From Mycobacterium simiae (GTDB taxonomy: Bacteria; Actinomycetota; Actinomycetes; Mycobacteriales; Mycobacteriaceae), in NCBI RefSeq assembly GCF_010727605.1, contig NZ_AP022568.1:1922001-1986000 (forward strand): 64,000 bases of DNA. The letters run 5' to 3'. Under the pieces are notes generated by a model, which had not been told where the DNA came from, ran no database searches, and saw nothing but the letters and a program-made list of their open reading frames with translations. Both the position numbers and the translations under genes were made by a program. Shown here piece after piece: positions 1 through 9,926 of this stretch. Positions within the stretch are counted from its first letter, which is position 1; each line of letters starts with the position of its first letter.

Positions 1-1032
1 GCCGAGGAAATCCAGCGCTCGCTGATACCCAGCAGCGCACCGCGGACCACTGCCGGCAGCATTCTGCAGCTCGACCAGGGCATGACGAGCAACGGCATGA
101 TCTCCAACTGCAGCAACGGTTCTGCCGACCTCGAGCAGTGCGGGCAGGCGCCCGCCCTCACCGGGATCACCGGCTGGCTCAATACCCCGGGCGGCAAGCC
201 GCTGGACGGTGCGTCGCTGCGGGGCAAGGTGGTGCTGATCGACTTCTGGGCGTACTCGTGCATCAATTGCCAGCGCGCCATCCCGCATGTGGTCGGTTGG
301 TACGACCGGTATCGGGACAGCGGATTGGTCGTCATCGGGGTGCACACCCCGGAGTACGCCTTCGAACGAGTTCCCGAAAATGTGGCCAGCGGGGCCGCCG
401 GACTGCACATCGACTATCCGATCGCGCTGGACAACGACTACGCCACCTGGAACGCCTTCAACAATCAGTACTGGCCGGCGGAATACCTGATCGATGCCAA
501 CGGGACCATCCGACACACCAGCTTCGGTGAGGGCGACTACAACAACACCGAGAAGTTCATCCGGCAGTTACTGGTCGATGCCAACCCCAATGTCCGGTTA
601 CCCGGGGCTGTGAACGGCGTCGACACCACTCCGACGACCAGGCTCACCCCCGAGACCTACCTGGCGCCGGACAAGTCCGGCAACTACGGCGGCGACGGCA
701 GCTACGCGGCGGGCACCGCAACGTTCAGCTTCCCGCCGCAAGTTCCGAACGACAAATTCGCTTTGCGTGGCCGGTGGACGCTGGACGATCAGGGCGCCAC
801 CGCCGAAGGCGACGACGCCGCCATTCGGCTCAACTACACGGGCAAGGCCGTCTATGTCGTCGTCGGCGGTACCGGCACCCTCACCGTCACCCGGGACGGA
901 CAAACGACCACCACGCCGATCGGCGGTGTTCCCACGCTGCATCAGATCGTCGGCGACGACGGCGCCCATCGCGATCAACTCGACATGCAGGTGAGCAAAG
1001 GTCTGCAGGTGTTCTCGTTCACTTTCGGGTAG
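1..1032 (+). CDS. dipZ: DipZ-like cytochrome c biogenesis / thioredoxin protein, 3' part
   Basis: The reading frame is open from base 1, so the gene is cut by the window edge and only the last 343 residues are visible. The fragment holds a thioredoxin/TlpA-like domain with a CxxC redox motif (SCINCQ, bases 256-273) after a typical beta strand (VVLIDFWAY), followed by a C-terminal beta-rich domain of about 110 residues. This matches the extracytoplasmic half of mycobacterial DipZ (Rv2874). The N-terminal CcdA-like membrane half, which would pass electrons to the CxxC site, must lie upstream. Likely role: disulphide reduction or exchange on exported proteins. In M. tuberculosis dipZ sits with mpt70/mpt83, a SigK-controlled locus far from sigK; here it lies directly upstream of sigK. 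Identification is good; exact substrate unknown. Confidence 0.85.
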   Translation, partial: AEEIQRSLIPSSAPRTTAGSILQLDQGMTSNGMISNCSNGSADLEQCGQAPALTGITGWLNTPGGKPLDGASLRGKVVLIDFWAYSCINCQRAIPHVVGWYDRYRDSGLVVIGVHTPEYAFERVPENVASGAAGLHIDYPIALDNDYATWNAFNNQYWPAEYLIDANGTIRHTSFGEGDYNNTEKFIRQLLVDANPNVRLPGAVNGVDTTPTTRLTPETYLAPDKSGNYGGDGSYAAGTATFSFPPQVPNDKFALRGRWTLDDQGATAEGDDAAIRLNYTGKAVYVVVGGTGTLTVTRDGQTTTTPIGGVPTLHQIVGDDGAHRDQLDMQVSKGLQVFSFTFG

Positions 1033-1148
1033 TCATCCGCGATCCGGAATAGTGGTGCTGACCCCGGTGTTTAGCCCTAGTCAGATGACCGGTCCGTCGA
1101 TAACGGCGGCCCGGGCCGGCGCGACGGGGAGCGATGGGCTACTAAACA

Positions 1149-1712
1149 ATGACGGGATTGCCGCAACTGAGCAGCGACTTGGACGTGTTGCTGCGACAAG
1201 TAGCGCGCGGGGACACCGAGGCATTCGCCGCGGTCTACGACCTCACCAAGAGCCGGGTGTTCGGGTTGGTGATTCGTGTACTGCGCGACGCCGGCTACAG
1301 CGAGGAGACCACCCAGGAGATTTATCTCGAGGTGTGGCGCTCCGCGTCGGAGTACGACCCCGCCCGGGGCTCCGCACTGTCCTGGCTGCTGACCATGGCG
1401 CACCGCCGGGCCATCGACCGGGTGCGCTCCGAGCAAGCCGGCAGCCGCCGAGAATCGCGTTACGGCGCGGCCACTGTGGACACCGCCAGCGACGTGGTCG
1501 CCGATTCGGCGATCGCGGGTGACGAACGTCGTCGGGTCGCCGACTGCCTGGGCTCGCTGACCGATGCGCAACGTCAATGCATCGAGCTGGCTTACTACGG
1601 CGGCCTGACCTATGTCGAGGTATCGCACCGGTTGGCGGCCAACCTGTCGACGATCAAATCCCGCATCCGCGACGCGCTGCGCGGGCTGCGTAACTGCTTG
1701 GACGTGGCATGA
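1149..1712 (+). CDS. sigK: ECF sigma factor SigK
   Basis: The 187-residue product has the two-domain layout of an ECF sigma factor. A region 2 (about residues 25-95) contains [16 protein letters not shown] and the helix ending in [17 protein letters not shown] region 4 helix-turn-helix (about 130-182) ends in [16 protein letters not shown]. Length and sequence match M. tuberculosis SigK (Rv0445c), which turns on mpt70/mpt83 and its own locus. The stop overlaps the next start (ATGA), so it is translationally coupled to its anti-sigma factor. A GGGGAG stretch lies about 15 bases before the ATG, farther than ideal. Upstream is dipZ on the same strand. I found no convincing CCATCC/CCGAAT SigK promoter pair at proper spacing in the 116-bp gap. 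Confidence 0.95.
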   Translation: MTGLPQLSSDLDVLLRQVARGDTEAFAAVYDLTKSRVFGLVIRVLRDAGYSEETTQEIYLEVWRSASEYDPARGSALSWLLTMAHRRAIDRVRSEQAGSRRESRYGAATVDTASDVVADSAIAGDERRRVADCLGSLTDAQRQCIELAYYGGLTYVEVSHRLAANLSTIKSRIRDALRGLRNCLDVA

Positions 1713-2410
1713 CCGCTCCCAATGACTTCGAGCTGCTCGAACTGGCCGCGCCGTACGCGTTGCACGCCGTGTCCGATGCGGAGCGCGCCGACATCGACCG
1801 GCAAGTCGCGGCCGCGCCGGCACCGGTTGCGGCCGCCTTCGCCGACGAGGTTCGCGCCGTCCGGGAAACCATGGCCGTCGTGTCGGCTGCGACCAGCGTC
1901 GAACCGCCGACGCGGCTGCGGGCGGCCGTACTGGCGCGCGCCGCGGCCACCCCAGCAAAGCGGGAACATAGTTGGCGCACAACCGCATTGGTGTCGGTAG
2001 CGGCCGCGATCGTGGCGGGGCTGACGGCGTTGGGGGTGCAGGCGGTGCTGCGCCCCGCGTCGCCGCCCTCCGTTGCCGAGCAAGTGATCGCGGCCCCGGA
2101 CGTGCAGACCGTGTCACGCCCGCTGGCCAACGGCACGGCCACGGTGGTGTTCTCGCGTGACCGCAACGCCGGTGTGCTGGTGCTTAACAACGTGGCGCCG
2201 CCGTCGCCGGGCTCGGTGTATCAGCTGTGGTTGATCGACGCCAAGGGCCCGACGTCGGCCGGGACGATGGGCAACGCGGCGGTGTCGCCGTCGACCACGG
2301 CGACCCTGACCAACCTCGGAAAGTCAACGACGCTCGCGTTCACCCTCGAGCCCGGCGCCGGATCCCCGCAGCCGACCACACCCATCCTGGCTGCCCTGCC
2401 ATTGAGCTGA
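1709..2410 (+). CDS. rskA: anti-sigma-K factor RskA
   Basis: The 233-residue membrane protein is encoded directly after sigK with a 4-base ATGA overlap, the standard arrangement for an ECF sigma factor and its inhibitor. Residues 1-80 form the cytoplasmic anti-sigma domain ([19 protein letters not shown]). One transmembrane helix follows at about 90-112 ([20 protein letters not shown]). A C-terminal RskA extracellular domain covers about 125-233, including [12 protein letters not shown]. The domain is known to hold SigK at the membrane until regulated proteolysis of RskA frees it. Corresponds to Rv0444c (232 residues). Natural point changes in the extracytoplasmic domain are known to make SigK constitutive in some species; I cannot judge that here without alignment. 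Confidence 0.93.
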   Translation: MTAPNDFELLELAAPYALHAVSDAERADIDRQVAAAPAPVAAAFADEVRAVRETMAVVSAATSVEPPTRLRAAVLARAAATPAKREHSWRTTALVSVAAAIVAGLTALGVQAVLRPASPPSVAEQVIAAPDVQTVSRPLANGTATVVFSRDRNAGVLVLNNVAPPSPGSVYQLWLIDAKGPTSAGTMGNAAVSPSTTATLTNLGKSTTLAFTLEPGAGSPQPTTPILAALPLS

Positions 2411-2417
2411 GGCTTCG

Positions 2418-3266
2418 TCACGAGGCTTTCTGCACCAGGCTGCCCAGCACGGCGAGGACCACGCCGAGTACCACCAGCGCCGCGCCGGCGGCCAGCGTCA
2501 TGTTGAGCCATTGGCGCAGAGCCGTTTCCGCGTGGCGCACCATCACGTCGGCGATCTGGCGAACATCGCCCGTGCTGCGATCCAGCGCCGCGTTGAGGTA
2601 ACGGGTACCGACCTCGGTGCCCACCCAGCCGGCCGCGCCGACGAGCAGCGCCGAGACACCGAGGCTGCTCATCGCCTTACCGCGGCGCCGGGCCGCCAGC
2701 AACATCAGCAGGGCGCACACCCCGCACAGCCCGGCCACGCCCCGGCTCGCCCAGGGGCCCCACTGGGCGACCCGGTGCAGTGAGCCCTGCCGCAGCGAAT
2801 GCGGTATCGACGCGGTCAGTGGGACGGTCAGTGTCGCGGGGACGTCCACGTTGTGATCGCTCAGGATCTGTTGGAACGCAGTGTCATTGAGCATCGGAGC
2901 CACGTCGATGGCCCAGGAGTCGCCGGAGTCCTCTCGGTCGAACAACCAGCGGTGCGCGGCACGGTTGGCCGTCGCGAACAGCGGCGGGAACGCGGGTCCG
3001 GCCGTGAAAGTGGCAGCGGCATCACGTATTTGCGCGCTATCGACCAAATAGCGTCCGCTGCCGTGCTCGGCGATCAGCGTCATCGCCCGGCTGGTGAGTT
3101 CGCCGGCCATCGCAGACTGCAGGGCGGGATCGGTCGCCGCGCGCTGGGCCAGCGCGGCGTAGCCGTCCTCGTTGACCAGATTTCGTTGCGCCCATACCGC
3201 CGGCACCGCGACCGCCAACGCCAGCGTGGTGATCAGCCACAGCAGCAGCGTCGCGAGGAACCGCAC
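2418..3266 (-). CDS. conserved membrane protein of unknown function
   Basis: The 282-residue protein starts with a hydrophobic segment (about residues 4-25) that may be a signal anchor. A soluble extracytoplasmic stretch of about 150 residues follows. Then come two helices at about 175-192 and 199-217, a short amphipathic part, and a final helix at about 252-275. I recognise no catalytic motif or named domain. It converges on rskA (7-bp gap) and lies 9 bp downstream of the DinB-like gene on the same strand, so the two may be co-transcribed. It is not part of the M. tuberculosis sigK locus as I remember it, so it may be an insertion or a loss in that species. Confidence 0.7.
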   Translation of the reverse strand: MRFLATLLLWLITTLALAVAVPAVWAQRNLVNEDGYAALAQRAATDPALQSAMAGELTSRAMTLIAEHGSGRYLVDSAQIRDAAATFTAGPAFPPLFATANRAAHRWLFDREDSGDSWAIDVAPMLNDTAFQQILSDHNVDVPATLTVPLTASIPHSLRQGSLHRVAQWGPWASRGVAGLCGVCALLMLLAARRRGKAMSSLGVSALLVGAAGWVGTEVGTRYLNAALDRSTGDVRQIADVMVRHAETALRQWLNMTLAAGAALVVLGVVLAVLGSLVQKAS

Positions 3267-3275
3267 CGGCCCAAT

Positions 3276-3791
3276 CTACGGCGCGATGCCCCGCAGGTAA
3301 GCGGCCTGGCCGAGGTGCTGGGCGCAATCGTCGATGATGCTGACTATCCGGGCGCTGGCGGTGACCGGCGGGTCCCAATTGGTATCGACGACGCGAGCCA
3401 GCTCCGCCGCAGTCACCGTGGCGACGTACTCGCAGGTGAACTTGTGCACCGCGCGGTAATAGCCGGCCAGCAGGTCGGCGGATGCGCGCACCTTGGCGAC
3501 GTCCGCGGCGCTGTGCCCGTAGCCGGTGTCGCGTCGCGGCAGGTCGAGGCCGAAGCGGTCCACCCAGCCGTCGCGGGTCCACACCTCCTCGACATCGGCG
3601 ATGTCCGCCAGCTGGATGTCCTGCACCCGAGCGCTGTGCCAGAGCAACCAGGCGATGGTGTTGGCCTCGGGGGTCGGACGGTAGTTGGACACCTCGTCGG
3701 TCAGTCCATCGGTGAGTTCATCGACATGTTCGATCAAGCGGGTGAACGCATCGCGGAGCAGCTCGCGGGCGGCGGCGTCGGTATCTGACAT
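3276..3791 (-). CDS. DinB / DUF664-like protein (Rv0443 homologue)
   Basis: The 171-residue protein is predicted as a four-helix bundle of the DinB/maleylpyruvate-isomerase-like superfamily. Histidines placed as metal ligands are visible in the WLLWHSARVQD segment (about residues 49-59) and the C-terminal CAQHLGQAAYLRG segment (about 156-168). Members of the superfamily are metal-dependent, and some use bacillithiol or mycothiol; in a mycobacterium a mycothiol-linked role is plausible but not shown. Length equals Rv0443, which also sits next to rskA, so orthology is likely. It is divergent from the amidohydrolase gene, with a hairpin in the shared 110-bp intergenic region. Confidence 0.8.
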   Translation of the reverse strand: MSDTDAAARELLRDAFTRLIEHVDELTDGLTDEVSNYRPTPEANTIAWLLWHSARVQDIQLADIADVEEVWTRDGWVDRFGLDLPRRDTGYGHSAADVAKVRASADLLAGYYRAVHKFTCEYVATVTAAELARVVDTNWDPPVTASARIVSIIDDCAQHLGQAAYLRGIAP

Positions 3792-3839
3792 ACCAACGAC
3801 ACTACGAGGCCGGTGCGACGCGCGTCGGCGCCGTCAGGC

Positions 3840-3871
3840 CGCCACGATCGCTTCGTGAACCGATCGTGGCG
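3840..3871. promoter_or_regulatory. perfect 11-bp inverted repeat between divergent genes
   Basis: CGCCACGATCG (3840-3850) and CGATCGTGGCG (3861-3871) are exact inverted repeats around a 10-base spacer. They lie between the divergently transcribed DinB-like gene (start 3791) and amidohydrolase gene (start 3902). It could be an operator for a dimeric regulator or an RNA hairpin in the 5' leader of the amidohydrolase. No U-tract follows, so it is not an intrinsic terminator. Confidence 0.5.
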
Positions 3872-3901
3872 TGAGCACGGGTGCGGTCGTAGATTGATTA
3901 G

Positions 3902-5659
3902 ATGAGCTATGACCTCCTGATTCGCAACGGCACCATCGTCGACGGGCTGGGGGGTGAGCCGTTTGTCGGCGACGTCGGGGTAACCGGCGGGGTCATAGTC
4001 GCCGTCGAGGCCCGCGACGGCACCGCCGGCCCTCTCGATGGCGCCTCCGCGGAGCGCGAGATCGACGCGACCGGCCTATTGGTCACGCCCGGTTTCGTGG
4101 ATCTGCACACGCACTATGACGGGCAGTCCATCTGGTCGGACCGCCTGACACCGTCGTCGGCGCACGGGGTGACCACGGTCGTGATGGGCAACTGCGGCGT
4201 CGGATTCGCGCCGTGCCGCCAGGAAGACCACGACGTGCTCGTCGACGTGATGGCCGGCGTCGAGGACATCCCCGGTGTGGTGATGACCGACGGCCTGCCG
4301 TGGAGCTGGGAGACCTTCCCGGAATACCTCGACACACTCGAGGCGGGCAAGCGTGACATCGACGTGGCCGCCTACCTGCCTCACTCACCGCTGCGGGTCT
4401 ACGTGATGGGCCAGCGTGGCGCCGACCGGGAGCCGGCCACCGCCGAGGACCTCGCGAAGATGCGGGCGCTGGCCAAGGAGGCCATCCAGGTCGGCGCGCT
4501 GGGATTCGCGTCGTCTCGGCTGACCATTCACAAGACCGAAAGTGGTTCTCCCATACCGAGTTATGACGCGGCCCGGGAGGAGATCGCGGAGATCGCCAAG
4601 GGCGTCGTCGATGGTGGAGGCGGGTTGCTGCAATTCGTTCCCGACATTCCGGCGGGCGGTTACCAGCCGGTGCTGCAGACGGTGTTCGACGTCGCCGAAG
4701 ACGCCGGGCTGCCGGTCACCTTCACGCTCGTCGTCGCTAACGCCGGCGACCCGACCTGGCCGGACGCGATCAACATGGTCGAGAAGGCCAATCAAAATGC
4801 GGGAGCGCTCCGATTCACCGCGCAGCTGCTACCCCGTCCGATCGGCTTGATCATCGGGCTGCAGCTGACCGCCAACCCCTTCGTGCTCTACCCCAGCTAT
4901 CAGCAGATCGCGCATCTGCCGCTGGCCGAGCGGGTGGCCGAGATGCGCAAACCCGAAGTCCGCGCCCGCATCCTGGCCGACAAGCCGGGCGAGGGGCACC
5001 CGATTCTCTACGTCGCGCAGATGTGGGATTGGATCTTCCCGCTGGGCGATAACCCCAACTACGAACCCGACCCCGCCGACAGCATTGGGGCTCGCGCCCG
5101 GGCGCGGGGGGTGGACCCGATGGAAGAGGCATACGACCGGCTGCTCGACGACGACGGCAGGGCCATGCTGCTGGTCGCGACCAGCAACATGGAACGCAAC
5201 TCGCTCGACACCGTGGGACAACTGCTGCACCGGGACGACGTCGTGCTGGGCCTCGGCGACGGCGGGGCGCACTACGGGATGATCTGCGACGCCAGCTATT
5301 CGACGTTCTTTCTGTCACACTGGGCCCGCGATCGGGCGTCCGGGCGTTTTTCGGTGGCTGAGGCCGTCCGCGAGCTGACGTCGGTTCCGGCTCGCGTCGC
5401 CGGGCTGGCCGACCGTGGCCGCATCGCCGTCGGGTACAAGGCCGACCTCAATGTGATTGACCACGACCGATTGCGGTTGCACAAGCCGGTGATCAGTTAC
5501 GACCTGCCTGCCGGCGGGCGCCGGCTGGATCAGACCGCCGACGGATATGTGGCCACGATCGTGTCCGGTGAAGTCATCGCCGAGGATGGGAAACCCACCG
5601 ACGCCCGTCCCGGAAAGTTGGTGCGCGGCCGCCGAAGCGCGCCCGCGCCCACCCCATAA
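3902..5659 (+). CDS. N-acyl-D-amino-acid deacylase-type amidohydrolase
   Basis: The 585-residue protein belongs to the metal-dependent amidohydrolase superfamily, D-aminoacylase branch. The N-terminal strand (LLIRNGTIVDGLGGEP) and the metal-binding motif VDLHTHYDGQ (about residues 66-75) are typical. The late GLGDGGAHYGMICDAS segment (about 450-465) carries the conserved Asp/His. A closing small beta domain contains ADLNVID. Enzymes of this branch remove N-acyl groups from D-amino acids, but many members have other amide or lactam substrates, so the substrate is open. It is longer than classical D-aminoacylases (about 480 residues) and closer to mycobacterial members such as Rv2913c. The ATG at 3902 has no clear Shine-Dalgarno sequence; a short leader is possible. 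Confidence 0.82.
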   Translation: MSYDLLIRNGTIVDGLGGEPFVGDVGVTGGVIVAVEARDGTAGPLDGASAEREIDATGLLVTPGFVDLHTHYDGQSIWSDRLTPSSAHGVTTVVMGNCGVGFAPCRQEDHDVLVDVMAGVEDIPGVVMTDGLPWSWETFPEYLDTLEAGKRDIDVAAYLPHSPLRVYVMGQRGADREPATAEDLAKMRALAKEAIQVGALGFASSRLTIHKTESGSPIPSYDAAREEIAEIAKGVVDGGGGLLQFVPDIPAGGYQPVLQTVFDVAEDAGLPVTFTLVVANAGDPTWPDAINMVEKANQNAGALRFTAQLLPRPIGLIIGLQLTANPFVLYPSYQQIAHLPLAERVAEMRKPEVRARILADKPGEGHPILYVAQMWDWIFPLGDNPNYEPDPADSIGARARARGVDPMEEAYDRLLDDDGRAMLLVATSNMERNSLDTVGQLLHRDDVVLGLGDGGAHYGMICDASYSTFFLSHWARDRASGRFSVAEAVRELTSVPARVAGLADRGRIAVGYKADLNVIDHDRLRLHKPVISYDLPAGGRRLDQTADGYVATIVSGEVIAEDGKPTDARPGKLVRGRRSAPAPTP

Positions 5660-5697
5660 CGCCACGAAGGCAGGCCCGCCCCGGTTAAGTTATTGCA

Positions 5698-6651
5698 GTG
5701 ACGAGCCCGCATTTTGCGTGTTTGCCGCCAGAGATCAATTCGGCTCTCATCTACGCCGGTCCTGGATCGGCGCCGCTGCATGCTGCTGCGGAGGCGTGGG
5801 ACGGGCTTGCCGAAAACCTGTCCTCGTCCGCGTCGTCGTTTCTCTCTGTGGCCACGGACTTGGCCAACGGCGCCTGGCATGGCCCGTCGGCGGCGGCGAT
5901 GCTGGCCGTCGCGACCCAGTACGTGAGCTGGCTCCGGGCCGCGGCGGCTCAGGCGGAGGCGACGTCCAGCCAGGCGTCGGCCATCGCGGGCGCATTCGAG
6001 ACGGCCCTGTCGGCGACGGTGCAACCGGCGGTGGTCTCGGCCAATCGGGCCCTGGTGCGCGCGTTGGCCTCGACGAACCATCTGGGCCAGAACGCGCCGA
6101 CGATCATGGACATCGAGTCGGCCTACGAGCAGATGTGGGCGACGGATGTGGCTGCGATGTCGGGGTATCACGCCGACGCGTCGGCGGCCGCCGAACAGCT
6201 GGCGCCCTGGCAGAACGTAATGCAGAACCTCGGTGTGCAGTTCAGCAACGGCGACCTCAATTTCGCGCCGCACGCCGGGACGGGCAATCTGGCGCAGCAC
6301 CTGAGTGCGGGAGCCGGCCTGGACCACACCGGCGGCCACGTCGGATCGTGGCTGGCGGACAGTCAAACGGGCGGACTGTTGCATTGGGACAGTTCCGGTA
6401 CGGGCTTCGCGGAGGTCGGGCCGGTCAGTGTGGTGAGCCACGGCGGCCCCGATGCGGGCATGCTCGGCTCCGGCCACTACGTCACGGGCGGGGTGGGCGC
6501 GACCAATTTGCAGGCGGGTCTGCTCAACTCGGCCACTGCGGGCACCGGGTTCAACCCGGCCGCCATCCAGCCGGGCCTGCTCAACCCGGCGCTGGCCAAC
6601 GCCGCCTTCAGCGCGACGCCGGGCGAAGGCGGGGCGGGTTTGCCGAGCTGA
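5698..6651 (+). CDS. PPE family protein, short form
   Basis: The GTG-started 317-residue protein opens with a PPE domain. The PPE motif is at residues 10-12 in [19 protein letters not shown], the W-x-G turn is WHGPSA at about 60-65, and alanine-rich helices extend to about residue 180. The remaining 135 residues are Gly/Ala/Asn rich but lack MPTR pentapeptide repeats, SVP and PxxPxxW motifs. PPE proteins are exported by ESX type VII systems, usually as heterodimers with a PE protein; no PE gene is adjacent here. The locus equals that of PPE10 (Rv0442c, an MPTR protein of about 490 residues) in M. tuberculosis, so this copy is either a shortened counterpart or a replacement. Function unknown. 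Confidence 0.88.
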   Translation: MTSPHFACLPPEINSALIYAGPGSAPLHAAAEAWDGLAENLSSSASSFLSVATDLANGAWHGPSAAAMLAVATQYVSWLRAAAAQAEATSSQASAIAGAFETALSATVQPAVVSANRALVRALASTNHLGQNAPTIMDIESAYEQMWATDVAAMSGYHADASAAAEQLAPWQNVMQNLGVQFSNGDLNFAPHAGTGNLAQHLSAGAGLDHTGGHVGSWLADSQTGGLLHWDSSGTGFAEVGPVSVVSHGGPDAGMLGSGHYVTGGVGATNLQAGLLNSATAGTGFNPAAIQPGLLNPALANAAFSATPGEGGAGLPS

Positions 6652-6682
6652 CGCCGGCCGGGCACGGCCTATCCTCGACAGT

Positions 6683-7078
6683 ATGCGCACCAAGAAGCGG
6701 GTGGACCTCGAGCGGCTGGCCGCCGCCTTGCCGGATTTCCGGTTCGCGTACCTGATCACCGCCGACGACGACTACCGCGTGCACACCGTGACAGTGGAGC
6801 CACAGCTGCGCGGGTCGTCGCTCGACGTCGGACTGATCGGCGGCCGCACCCGCGAAAACCTGGCTCGACGTGGCGAAGTCACCCTGCTGTGGCCGCCGGC
6901 CGAACCAGATGGCTATTCACTGATCGTGGACGGCCAGGCCGAGGTCGGTGAGTCCGACGGCGAGACGGTCGGGCTGCAGGTTGCGCCGACCCGCGCCCTG
7001 TTGCACCGCAATGCCGACTCGCCCTCGGCGGCCAAGGGCTGCCTGCACGATTGCGTCGTGTTCAGTCTTCCGGCCTGA
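6683..7078 (+). CDS. FMN-binding split-barrel / pyridoxamine-oxidase-like protein (Rv0441c homologue)
   Basis: The product from the ATG at 6683 is 131 residues. It resembles small split-barrel flavin-binding proteins: an N-terminal helix ([12 protein letters not shown]), strands [18 protein letters not shown] and [15 protein letters not shown], and a strand [11 protein letters not shown]. Proteins of this fold bind FMN or F420 and act as oxidoreductases or flavin carriers; nothing here shows which. It follows the PPE gene by 31 bp. The same gene lies next to groEL2 in M. tuberculosis. In-frame codons extend upstream to 6452 but overlap the PPE gene and have no homologous character, so I reject that start. 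Confidence 0.75.
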   Translation: MRTKKRVDLERLAAALPDFRFAYLITADDDYRVHTVTVEPQLRGSSLDVGLIGGRTRENLARRGEVTLLWPPAEPDGYSLIVDGQAEVGESDGETVGLQVAPTRALLHRNADSPSAAKGCLHDCVVFSLPA

Positions 7079-7095
7079 GTCGCCGAGTGTGGGCC

Positions 7096-7974
7096 CTACG
7101 CACGGCAAGGGCCGCCAATTCGTCCATAGGCCCCACGCTCGCGAAGCTTGTCCTGCACGCGCCGGATGATGACGTCCGGCCGGGACAACATCTCGGCGCT
7201 GACCCTGACCACCGCCCAGCCTGCGGCCTCCAATCGCGCAATGCGCTCGATGTCCCACGACCGCTGATATCGGTTCTCCCAGTGCTGGATGCCGTCGTAT
7301 TCGACCGCGAGCTTCCACTCCCGCCACCCCATGTCCACGCGGATGCCCAGGTCGCGAAATTCGATCTGGGTCTGCGGTTTCGGCAGTCCGGCGCCGACTA
7401 ACAACAGCCGCACCCTGGTCTCCGGCGGCGACTCGGCACCGCCGTCGGCGAGCTGCAAAGCAGCCCGCAGCCGGCGGGCACCGCGTGCGCCCGGGTGCCG
7501 ATCGGCGATCAGGCCGACGTCGGCGGGTTTGGTACCCGTCGCGTTGAGCAACGCGTCGAGGATCGGGACCGACTTGGCGACGGGCCGGGTACGACCGATG
7601 TCGAAACCCGTTCGGGCCGCGGTGGTAAGGCGCATGCCACGGCATGCCCGCACCTCATCGTCGAGCAGTTGGTAGCCGTGCACCACGATGCCGGCCTGGC
7701 CATGCCGGTTGTCGCGCACGATCTCTGCGGAGGCGGTCGCGTCGAGCCATTTCGTGCCGAGCACCGCGGCGGCGGACAGGCCGCACAACGTGGCGCCGGT
7801 CGACAGCCACGCGGCGCGCGCTTTGACCGCCGCGGTGAGTTCGGCGTCCTTGACGATGTACACGTCGCGGAATACCGACCGGTACCGCGTGCGCAATTGG
7901 CTGCGGGTGACCGCACCGCGCCGCAGCGCCTCGCTGCCGAGAAATACCTCCATGGCGCCATATTCGCCGGCCAT
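7096..7974 (-). CDS. AbiEi-like N-terminus plus DUF559 Vsr-type nuclease-like protein, copy 1
   Basis: Read from the ATG at 7974, the product has 292 residues; an ATG at 7953 is also possible. The N-terminal half opens with a motif of the kind found in AbiEi-type antitoxin proteins (VFLGSEALRRGAVTRSQLR). The C-terminal 110 residues are a DUF559 domain of the PD-(D/E)XK/Vsr fold. Visible there are an early Glu (SPPETRVRLLL), IRVDMGW with the presumed catalytic Asp, LAVEYDGIQHW with Glu-Tyr-Asp-Gly and His, and the closing GWAVVRVSAEML. A paralogue with the same layout lies at 52684-53547. Longer reading to 8046 would run through a palindromic repeat (7991-8054) and is unlikely. Activity (nuclease, defence, or a role tied to the flanking repeat) is unproven. 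Confidence 0.75.
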   Translation of the reverse strand: MAGEYGAMEVFLGSEALRRGAVTRSQLRTRYRSVFRDVYIVKDAELTAAVKARAAWLSTGATLCGLSAAAVLGTKWLDATASAEIVRDNRHGQAGIVVHGYQLLDDEVRACRGMRLTTAARTGFDIGRTRPVAKSVPILDALLNATGTKPADVGLIADRHPGARGARRLRAALQLADGGAESPPETRVRLLLVGAGLPKPQTQIEFRDLGIRVDMGWREWKLAVEYDGIQHWENRYQRSWDIERIARLEAAGWAVVRVSAEMLSRPDVIIRRVQDKLRERGAYGRIGGPCRA

Positions 7975-7990
7975 GCGCCCGCGGCGTATG

Positions 7991-8054
7991 CGCCGACTGT
8001 GGGGCCTGTGCACCGATTTCGGGGTGTGGACGTACCTATGCCCCACACTCGGCG
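7991..8054. repeat. 64-bp imperfect palindromic element beside DUF559 gene copy 1
   Basis: The arm CGCCGACTGTGGGGCCTGTG (from 7991) faces its near-inverse ending CCCCACACTCGGCG (8041-8054), giving a long imperfect hairpin immediately upstream of the DUF559 gene. A third copy of the tip, CGCCGAGTGTGGG (7081-7093), sits just past the gene's stop codon and is the exact 13-bp inverse of 8042-8054, so the gene is bracketed by inverted repeats. No target-site duplication is visible. A related palindrome lies beside the paralogue near 53.6 kb. Confidence 0.65.
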
Positions 8055-8067
8055 CGATGGCGACACG

Positions 8068-8102
8068 AAAAGCCCGGCCTGCGTGACGCAGGCCGGGCTT
8101 TT
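8068..8102 (-). terminator. intrinsic terminator of groEL2
   Basis: A perfect 16-bp inverted repeat (arms AAAAGCCCGGCCTGCG at 8068-8083 and its inverse at 8087-8102) with a 3-base loop ends in a run of T on the minus strand. It starts 11 bases past the groEL2 stop. This is a strong stem with a short U-tract, suited to Rho-independent termination of the groEL2 message. Confidence 0.85.
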
Positions 8103-8112
8103 CGCTAGGGAC

Positions 8113-9789
<1,677 letters not shown>

Positions 9790-9852
9790 TTACTTACGCT
9801 GGCCGGGCGCAGTGCCCGCGACGGACGACCGGACTGGTCTCACCGTCCCGAC

Positions 9853-9879
9853 CTAGCACTCGCCCATCGCGAGTGCCAA
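9853..9879 (-). promoter_or_regulatory. CIRCE operator 1 (HrcA site) of groEL2
   Basis: CTAGCACTC (9853-9861), nine bases, then GAGTGCCAA (9871-9879) fits the CIRCE consensus TTAGCACTC-N9-GAGTGCTAA with few mismatches. It lies about 115 bases upstream of the groEL2 start. CIRCE is bound by the heat-shock repressor HrcA. Confidence 0.9.
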
Positions 9880-9887
9880 CGTCATTC

Positions 9888-9914
9888 TTAGCACTCGCCT
9901 ATGCCGAGTGCAAG
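9888..9914 (-). promoter_or_regulatory. CIRCE operator 2 (HrcA site) of groEL2
   Basis: TTAGCACTC (9888-9896), nine bases, then GAGTGCAAG (9906-9914) is a second CIRCE copy, 35 bp from the first centre to centre. Its left arm is a perfect consensus match; the right arm has two mismatches. The pair suggests tandem HrcA binding over the groEL2 promoter. Confidence 0.88.
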
Positions 9915-9926
9915 AAGCCCACCCCG

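Noticed and set aside
1033..1060. CATCC ... CCGGAAT as a SigK promoter upstream of sigK
   Set aside because: The two boxes are only about seven bases apart and the -10 has an extra G; this does not fit the spacing of the known SigK consensus.
7081..8054. Classical insertion sequence with transposase
   Set aside because: Inverted repeats bracket the gene, but the product has no DDE, Y1 or serine recombinase motif and no target duplication is visible, so I do not call it an insertion sequence.
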